From: JALZAQ01 sp038253885 | GTDB taxonomy: Bacteria; Gemmatimonadota; Gemmatimonadetes; Gemmatimonadales; Gemmatimonadaceae | DNA length: 64,000 nt | Direction of reading: 5' to 3' | Assembly: GCA_038253885.1 (NCBI GenBank) | Contig: JBBSGP010000008.1 | Span: 1 to 64,000 of the forward strand | Part shown: in pieces, positions 58,854 through 64,000 of the stretch | Position numbering within the stretch: position 1 is the stretch's first letter | Layout of the letters: each line of letters starts with the position of its first letter | Translations under genes and position numbers: made by a program | The notes under the pieces: generated by a model | Database searches by the model: none | What the model was told of the DNA's origin: nothing | The model's input: only the letters and a program-made list of their open reading frames with translations

Positions 58854-60613
58854 TCGGTGCTTTCTGGTACCTGGCGTCGCGCTCGATCACCAACCGTGTC
58901 AAGCGGCAGATCTCCCGCTTCCGGCAGCCGCGGTACGCCCTGGTGATGGCGATCGGGCTGCTGTACTTCTGGTCGCTCTTCTGGCGTCCGGGAAGCGGCG
59001 GCCGGTCGATGATCATATCGGCGCACAGCGCTCCGATGCTCTCGCTGGTCATGGCGCTGGGCCTCGCCCTCCTCATTGCAAGCTGGTGGCTGGTCGGCAC
59101 GGATCGTCACGCGCTGGCGTTCACTCCCGCCGAAGTGCAGTTCCTTTTTCCGGGACCTCTGAGCCGTCGCAGCCTGATCCAGTACAAGCTGCTCCGCGCC
59201 CAGATCCAGGTGCTCCTCAGCACCGTCGTCTGGATCGTCCTCCTCGGTCGCGGGGGTGAGCGGGGTCTCGCGGCGCTTCCCCGCGCGCTCGGGCTCTGGA
59301 CGCTCCTGTCCACCATCTCACTTCACCGGATCGGCGCATCGCTCGTGCGATCGAGCGCGACCGAGCACGGTCGCTCAGGTCTGCGTCGAAGCGCGCTGCC
59401 GCTCGCCCTCGCCGGTGCCGTGGTGGTGGCACTGGCCGGGAGCGTCGTCGCGGGGATTCCCACTCTGCGACGATACGCCGCGGAAGGAGATGCGATGGCG
59501 GGAGTGAGGAGCGCGCTCGACGCGCCCCTCCCGCACGCGTTGCTCTACCCGTTCCGACTCGTCGTCGCACCGGCAATCGAGGGGCCGGCCATCCTGGCCG
59601 GCGGCGGCCAGGATGCGGCCGCCCGCTGGCTCTGGCTCATCGTGCCCGCGGTCATCGTGATGCTTGCGCACTACGTGTGGGTAGTGCGCACCGATGCGGC
59701 ATTCGAGGAAGCGGCAGCCGAAGCGTCGGCGCGTCGGGCCCAGGCCCTCTCCGCCCGGCGCGAGCGGCGCACCCCTGTGCTCCGGTCCTCTGGCGGTCGC
59801 ACCTCGCCGGCGCTGTTCCCGCTCGCACCCATCGGCGAGCCGGCGTACGCGATCGTCTGGAAGAACCTGCTCTCGGTCACTCGGGGCATCCGGCGGATGA
59901 CATTGATTCTGGTGGTCGTCGGTGCCGTCGTCCTGTACGGCGTGGCGAGCACGATCTCCTCCGGGGCGGGCTCGGGAGTGCCGATCGTCTCCATGATCGC
60001 TCTCTTGACAGTGGCCGTGTTCGTGATGCTTGGACCCCTGTGGGTGCGCAACGATCTGCGGCAGGACATGCGGAAGCTCGATCTGCTGCGCTCCTACCCG
60101 CTCAGCGGCACGAAGATGGTCGGCGCGCAGATCGCCGCGTCCACGATCACGCTGAGCGCGCTGGAGCTGCCCCTGTTGCTGCTCGCCTTTGCCAGCAGCT
60201 TCGGCGCGGCCCACCTGCCGGTCGGAGTGCGTACCCGCTCGATCTGGCTGGTGCTCGCTCTGGTCGTCCTGCCGGCCATCAACGCGGTGGCTCTCACGAT
60301 CCAGAACGCCGCGGCGCTGCTGTTTCCCGGGTGGATCCGGCTCGGAGCCACAGGTGGAGGCATCGAGGCGATGGGTCAGACGATGCTGACCTCGATCGCC
60401 ACCATCTTCCTCCTTCTCCTGGCCTGGCTGGTGCCCCTTCTGCTCGGCGGCGGAGTGACGATAGTGCTCGCGTCGCTGTTGGGCGCCTGGGCGGTTCTGG
60501 GGGGGGCCGCGGCCGCGCTGGGCGGGGTTTCGGTCGAGGTCTGGCTGCTGGTGCGATGGCTGGGCTCGGTGTTCGACCGCACGGATCCGGCGCCCCTCGA
60601 GCTCGCCGACTGA
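58850..60613 (+). CDS. ABC-2-type exporter permease
   Basis: 587 residues from a GTG inside the GTGA overlap with the ATPase. About 12 hydrophobic segments are spread through the protein (for example YALVMAIGLLYFWSLFW, MTLILVVVGAVVLYGVA, TIFLLLLAWLVPLLLGGG). It begins AFWYLASRSITNRVKR, as in large ABC-2 permeases. Together with the ATPase it should form an exporter of an unknown substrate. A G8 run occurs at 60499-60506 within the last membrane region. Confidence 0.8.
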   Translation: MIGAFWYLASRSITNRVKRQISRFRQPRYALVMAIGLLYFWSLFWRPGSGGRSMIISAHSAPMLSLVMALGLALLIASWWLVGTDRHALAFTPAEVQFLFPGPLSRRSLIQYKLLRAQIQVLLSTVVWIVLLGRGGERGLAALPRALGLWTLLSTISLHRIGASLVRSSATEHGRSGLRRSALPLALAGAVVVALAGSVVAGIPTLRRYAAEGDAMAGVRSALDAPLPHALLYPFRLVVAPAIEGPAILAGGGQDAAARWLWLIVPAVIVMLAHYVWVVRTDAAFEEAAAEASARRAQALSARRERRTPVLRSSGGRTSPALFPLAPIGEPAYAIVWKNLLSVTRGIRRMTLILVVVGAVVLYGVASTISSGAGSGVPIVSMIALLTVAVFVMLGPLWVRNDLRQDMRKLDLLRSYPLSGTKMVGAQIAASTITLSALELPLLLLAFASSFGAAHLPVGVRTRSIWLVLALVVLPAINAVALTIQNAAALLFPGWIRLGATGGGIEAMGQTMLTSIATIFLLLLAWLVPLLLGGGVTIVLASLLGAWAVLGGAAAALGGVSVEVWLLVRWLGSVFDRTDPAPLELAD

Positions 60614-60639
60614 TCCGGACGCCCGCGACCGAAAGACTG

Positions 60640-60781
60640 CCATAATAGTCGCTCGTAGAGATTATTGGGTGAATGGCCCTCCGGCCCTGTCTGCATGGGC
60701 CGGTACGACATTCCGTCTATTGCCATTGCGCCCGGTTATTAAGAGCAATAGGTTAAAAAAGAATATTTGCACCGGGGGCTC
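60640..60781. promoter_or_regulatory. AT-rich upstream region of the 114-residue protein
   Basis: Unlike its surroundings the segment has several A/T runs (CATAATAG at the left, GAGATTATTGG, GGTTATTAAGAGCAATAGGTTAAAAAAGAATATTTG just before the gene). Several hexamers could serve as -10 boxes (TTATTA, GAATAT); I cannot choose one. It may be the promoter, possibly with an UP-like element, for the gene at 60782. Confidence 0.4.
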
Positions 60782-61126
60782 ATGCTCGCGTACCTGGACT
60801 CGCTCTGTCTGGCGCTCCTCGAGCGCAACTTGCCGGAGATCCGCCGCCTCCAGCGGCACGCGCTCTCGCGTGTCCTGCCGCGCCGCGTCCGCGAGGAGAT
60901 CATGGCGATCCTGCGCGCCCAGCCCGACAGCATGATCGCTCCCATCCAGACACTCCACTTCTATCATCAGACGGCGCAGCTGGTGATCGAGGAGCCCGAG
61001 GACGAGGCCCGCGGTGCGCAGCTGGAGCTGCCGCTGCACCCGTCCGCCGACGCGGTGGAGATCGAGATGACGATCGCGAGAGCGCGCCGCGGCCGATCCC
61101 GCGATGCCAATCGCGGAGTCGCCTGA
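60782..61126 (+). CDS. Hypothetical protein, 114 residues
   Basis: The start is the ATG at 60782. The product is helical and soluble: LDSLCLALLERNLPEIRRLQ, a basic ALSRVLPRRVREEIMAIL segment and an acidic tail (EEPEDEARGAQLELPL) ending in an Arg-rich stretch. I do not recognise it. It follows a markedly AT-rich 150-bp region that probably carries a strong promoter, so it may be highly expressed or condition dependent. Confidence 0.6.
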   Translation: MLAYLDSLCLALLERNLPEIRRLQRHALSRVLPRRVREEIMAILRAQPDSMIAPIQTLHFYHQTAQLVIEEPEDEARGAQLELPLHPSADAVEIEMTIARARRGRSRDANRGVA

Positions 61127-61159
61127 CGAGCGGGAATCCGCGACGGTCGCACTGGAGCA

Positions 61160-61186
61160 CGGGCGCGCTTCGAGGACGCGCGCCCG
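61160..61186 (+). terminator. GC-rich hairpin after the 114-residue gene
   Basis: A perfect 9-bp stem CGGGCGCGC / GCGCGCCCG with a 9-nt loop lies 33 nt after the stop of the gene at 60782 and 32 nt before the next ATG. It has no T tract, so termination would be weak; it may mainly protect an mRNA end. Confidence 0.5.
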
Positions 61187-61218
61187 CTGTGCATCCGGCA
61201 CGACTATCTTTGTGCTCC

Positions 61219-61479
61219 ATGCCCCGAACCTGGATGCTGAGGGCGGACGACACCCTGGTCGAGCTGCTGGCTCCCTCCCCGCGATCGACCCTGCCCGACC
61301 GCGAGAGCATTGCCGTGCCGGAGTTTCACCCCGATCCGGCAATCGAGGAGTTCGCCGAGCGGCTCTACCATCGCTTTCCCGTGACCGTGGACGGGGCGCT
61401 GGTGGCGTACGTCTACGCGGACCATCCTCCCACGGACAGTGAGATCTCACGCGTCCGGCAGCAGCTCACCGGGACCTAG
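61219..61479 (+). CDS. Hypothetical protein, 86 residues
   Basis: The start is the ATG at 61219 (ATG 61234 is possible); no ribosome site is seen, but TATCTT lies 8 nt upstream, as for a leaderless mRNA. The product is small, acidic and soluble (WMLRADDTLVELLAP, PAIEEFAERLYHRFPVTVDG) with no recognised domain. Its TAG stop interlocks with that of the convergent kinase gene over CTAG. Confidence 0.55.
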   Translation: MPRTWMLRADDTLVELLAPSPRSTLPDRESIAVPEFHPDPAIEEFAERLYHRFPVTVDGALVAYVYADHPPTDSEISRVRQQLTGT

Positions 61480-62483
61480 GCGACGCGGAGCGCCACGCCC
61501 GAGCCCCGAAGAAGAGCGCGCAACGCCCGCCCGATCCACGCCCAGCTCCGGCCCGGGCCCCCGCGCGCGCGCCGCGATCCCCGCGACATGATCGCCGCGT
61601 GCAGATCCCGACCTCGCCTCCACCGCGCCATGCGATCCTTCGCCAGACAGCGACTGATGACCTCGACCAGCCACTCCGGCGTCTCCGGAGCGAGCGCATC
61701 GATCGCCACCGGAGTCTGCGTCAGATGCTTCGCCGCAATCGCGGTGAAGCTCTGTCCGTCGAACGGCATCTCGCCGGTCAACATCAGGTAGGCCAGCACA
61801 CCCAGCGCGTAGAGATCGCTGCGGCCGTCCACGTCCAGCTCCCCCGCGGCCTGCTCCGGCGACATGTACTGCGGCGTTCCGAAGGCGCGTTTCGCGTCCG
61901 CCGGGCTCGGATCCAGCGAGCGCAGGGTCGACACCCCGAAATCGGTCAGGACCGCCATCTCGCTCTCGCCCCCCCCACCGACCAGGATGTTCTCCGCCTT
62001 GAGGTCGCGATGGACCACCCCCTCGCGGTGAGCATGATCCAGCGCCAGCGCGAGGGAGGCGATCACACTCGCCGTGTCCTCCCACCCCAGCCGCCCGTCA
62101 CGCTGGATGCGGGCGGAGAGTGACTCGCCGTGAATGTAGGGCATCACGAAATACAGCAGGCTGCGTGTCTCGCCGAACGCAAAGATCGAGACGATGCTCG
62201 GATGGTCGAGTCGCGCCGTCGTGCGAGCCTCCCGCAGAAAGCGCTCACGATGCTCGGGCACGCGCATCAGCTCGTGACGGAGCACCTTGATGGCGATCAG
62301 CCGGTGCAGCGCCAGATCGCGCGCCAGAAACACGACACCCATTCCGCCCCGCCCGAGCTCGCGCACGACCTGGTACTGCGACCCGAGCTCACGAGCGACC
62401 CGCTCGCGCTCGATCCCCGCCGCGAGCTCCGGAGGGATCTCGTGTTGCCCGCTGATGAGGGAAATCGCTGAGGATGAAGGCAT
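61476..62483 (-). CDS. Soluble Ser/Thr protein kinase (PknB-like)
   Basis: 335 residues from the ATG at 62483. The kinase domain has GRGGMGVV (44-51), ATP-binding Lys in AIKVL (66), HRDLKAEN (158-165, catalytic D160), DFG (181-183) and SPE in the activation segment. A C8 run on the plus strand (61969-61976) encodes the Gly stretch at 169-172, just before the DFG strand. Only a short basic tail (RGSRRARGGPGRS) with a weak hydrophobic end follows; no PASTA or membrane-spanning sensor is seen. Target proteins are unknown. Confidence 0.9.
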   Translation of the reverse strand: MPSSSAISLISGQHEIPPELAAGIERERVARELGSQYQVVRELGRGGMGVVFLARDLALHRLIAIKVLRHELMRVPEHRERFLREARTTARLDHPSIVSIFAFGETRSLLYFVMPYIHGESLSARIQRDGRLGWEDTASVIASLALALDHAHREGVVHRDLKAENILVGGGGESEMAVLTDFGVSTLRSLDPSPADAKRAFGTPQYMSPEQAAGELDVDGRSDLYALGVLAYLMLTGEMPFDGQSFTAIAAKHLTQTPVAIDALAPETPEWLVEVISRCLAKDRMARWRRGRDLHAAIMSRGSRRARGGPGRSWAWIGRALRALLRGSGVALRVA

Positions 62484-62514
62484 GATCGTGTTGTATGGGA
62501 CCCGCAATCGGGCC

Positions 62515-62555
62515 GTCGGGTTGCTCTCCTCCTATAGGGAAGGAGCGTGCCCGAC
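62515..62555. repeat. Imperfect inverted repeat upstream of the kinase gene
   Basis: GTCGGG (62515-62520) and CCCGAC (62550-62555) enclose partly complementary GCTCTCCT and AGGGAAGGAGC, forming an interrupted hairpin 32 bp upstream of the kinase ATG. It could be an operator or leader hairpin. The rest of 62484-62743, between the divergent kinase and beta-lactamase-like genes, holds nothing else I can name. Confidence 0.35.
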
Positions 62556-62743
62556 CCGCGGAATCGCACAACTCGCGGTGGGCAAGCGCTTTGGCCCATC
62601 GGACGTCGACCTGGATCAGAGTGCCGGCTGACCGGTAGTGGGACGGACTGCGCGAAAGCGGTCACCCGTCGAGCATCGCCGTCCGGTTCGATGCAGCGCT
62701 AGATTCCCGCCTCGCTCGCCTTCTCTCGGGAGACCGATGTGCC

Positions 62744-63760
62744 ATGCGACTGATACGCGTTGCGCCACTCCTCGCGCTCTGCTCCGCCGCCTGCGCGCGC
62801 ACGACAGCGCAGTCCTCGATGCCACCGTCGCCGTCGAATCTCTCCCTGTCGACTTCGGCAGCCGAACTCGCTGCCTCCGTCCGCGCCCGTCTCGGCGCGC
62901 TCGACGCACAGAGCACGCTGTACGCCAAGCATCTGGCCAGCGGCCGCGAGATCGGCCTTCGCGCCGACGAGCCCGTGAACACGGTCAGCGTGATCAAGAT
63001 CCCGGTGATGGTGCTGGCGTTCCGGGATGCGGAGTCAGGGAAGCTCGATCTCGATCAGCGCTACACGATCCGTCCCGAGGATCTCCGTCGCGGCACAGGT
63101 CTTCTCCAGACCTTTGCCACCGGACTTGAGCCCACGCTCCGCGATCTGGTGATGCAGATGATCATCACCAGTGACAACACAGCGACCGATATCCTGATCA
63201 CGCGGGTGGGCCTCGAGCGTGTGAATCGCCTCCTCGACTCGCTCGGCTATCGCGAAACCCGGCTCCGGATGCCGATCGGGCAACTCTTTCGAGGTCAGTG
63301 GGAGGTGCTCGATCCCGCCTATCATTCGCTGACCGATCGCGAGGTCTACGAGAAGGGCTCACCGAGCGACAGCGGAGCGCGAGCCCGCAGCTTCCGGTAC
63401 GTCGCCGACTCCACCCGGTGGTTCGGCCGCACCACCGCTCGCGAGATCTCCCGGCTGCTGGAGCAGCTCCAGCAGGGCCAGCTGGCCGGCAAGGCGTCCA
63501 CCGACGAGATGCTGCGGATTCTCCGGCGGCAATTCTACACGTCGCGCCTGCCCCAGCAGATCCGCTTCCGCGCCTCCGTCGGCCACAAGACCGGCGACTG
63601 GCCGCCGATCATCGGCAACGATGCCGGCATCATCTATTCCGATGCGGGCCCGATCATCGTCTCCGTGTTCACCAACCAGAATCGCGGCAGCTTCCTCGAT
63701 CTCGAAGCCGCGGAGGGCGGGATCGCCAAGGACCTTCTCGACGCCTGGGGCCATCGGTGA
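62744..63760 (+). CDS. Class A beta-lactamase-like serine hydrolase, lipoprotein
   Basis: 338 residues. The lipobox LCSAAC gives lipid-Cys at 17. The penicillin-binding fold motifs are present: SxxK at 82-85 (SVIK), SDN at 143-145 (TSDNTATD) and KTG at 282-284 (GHKTGDW). The omega-loop ExxLN with the general base Glu of class A enzymes is not visible, so beta-lactam hydrolysis is uncertain; a peptidase or amidase on peptidoglycan is possible. Its TGA overlaps the next gene (GTGA). Confidence 0.85.
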   Translation: MRLIRVAPLLALCSAACARTTAQSSMPPSPSNLSLSTSAAELAASVRARLGALDAQSTLYAKHLASGREIGLRADEPVNTVSVIKIPVMVLAFRDAESGKLDLDQRYTIRPEDLRRGTGLLQTFATGLEPTLRDLVMQMIITSDNTATDILITRVGLERVNRLLDSLGYRETRLRMPIGQLFRGQWEVLDPAYHSLTDREVYEKGSPSDSGARARSFRYVADSTRWFGRTTAREISRLLEQLQQGQLAGKASTDEMLRILRRQFYTSRLPQQIRFRASVGHKTGDWPPIIGNDAGIIYSDAGPIIVSVFTNQNRGSFLDLEAAEGGIAKDLLDAWGHR

Positions 63761-64000
63761 GCGGGGGCGTTCGGCGGGTGGGCGGCGCGGCCGTCCCCGT
63801 CACGTTCGCCGCCCTCGCCGCCCTCACCCTTGGAACCCAGTCGCGGGATGAGTCCGCGCCCGGGGAAGGTACCGTCGTCATCACGGTGACGCCCGGCCGG
63901 CCGCGGAATGTCTTCGTGCCCGAGCACGCCCTGGGTGCCGCCGTCGATGGAGAGGACAGTGACGACGCGCATTCGGTCTCTTCTCCTCGAGCAGTGCGGG
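63757..64000 (+). CDS. Start of an exported protein (3' end beyond window)
   Basis: An open frame of 81 codons from the GTG in the GTGA overlap with the beta-lactamase-like gene runs to the window end without a stop. Residues 8-28 (AAVPVTFAALAALTLG) look like a signal peptide, then TVVITVTPGRPRNVFVPEHA. Only the N-terminus is visible, so the function is unknown. The coupling suggests an operon with the preceding lipoprotein. Confidence 0.6.
   Translation, partial: MSGGVRRVGGAAVPVTFAALAALTLGTQSRDESAPGEGTVVITVTPGRPRNVFVPEHALGAAVDGEDSDDAHSVSSPRAVR

Noticed and set aside
1..64000. CRISPR array, prophage, insertion sequence, rRNA or tRNA
   Set aside because: No regularly spaced repeats, transposase or phage gene motifs, or RNA-gene cores were seen on reading both strands; short or diverged cases could be missed without a search.

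Overview
The window is GC-rich (roughly two thirds G+C by eye) and tightly packed, with frequent 1-4 bp start/stop overlaps, several tail-to-tail overlaps and no intergenic stretch above 300 bp (the largest is about 260 bp, 62484-62743). Many products are secreted proteins or lipoproteins. They include AfsR/SARP-like regulators with a membrane segment and TPRs, a large Asp-box (sortilin-like) protein, a TonB-dependent receptor and an ECF sigma/anti-sigma pair. This combination fits a Gram-negative soil bacterium, most likely Gemmatimonadota; the phylum is an inference. I saw no tRNA, rRNA, CRISPR array, insertion sequence or phage gene.

Layout. 1-3.2 kb: treS (cut by the window edge) and glgE, the trehalose-to-alpha-glucan route. 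3.4-4.6 kb: a CcdA-type thiol transporter with a secreted thioredoxin-like protein. 4.7-14.3 kb: a seven-gene minus-strand run of secreted proteins (alpha/beta hydrolase, SGNH hydrolase, FN3-type proteins, an M19-like metallohydrolase, an OmpA-like protein), divergent from two tandem membrane-anchored BTAD/TPR regulators (14.4-19.7 kb). 19.7-22 kb: a structured leader ending in a strong intrinsic terminator, then an ATP-grasp ligase and an LLM flavin monooxygenase. 22-36 kb: mostly housekeeping or accessory genes (TonB receptor, DUF2231, 2H phosphoesterase, PAP2 phosphatase, histidine kinase, phospholipase D, PLP decarboxylase, plant-type FabI, APC permease, a two-component system). 35.6-45.6 kb: lipoproteins, the Asp-box protein, a GntR regulator, an SMP-30-like lipoprotein, a YncE/phosphoesterase lipoprotein and a flippase-like membrane protein. 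45.6-49.5 kb: VIT/VWA protein, ECF sigma factor and zinc-finger anti-sigma factor in one operon.

The most unusual region is 49.6-57.6 kb. A HEAT-repeat-like gene and an HD-GYP gene occur as a translationally coupled pair, and the pair is duplicated in tandem and followed by a PAS-GGDEF gene. All four paired proteins begin with the same roughly 100-residue domain (core [YF]xx[GD]HP), which I cannot assign to a named family. The upstream pair alone carries three long poly-G tracts (11, 11 and 12) in its coding strand, placed before or between domains. This suggests a c-di-GMP module that could switch by slipped-strand mispairing, with a second, stable copy beside it. The remainder (57.8-64 kb) has a disordered hydrophilic protein, an ABC exporter, two small unknown proteins, a soluble Ser/Thr kinase, a class A beta-lactamase-like lipoprotein and the start of another exported protein.
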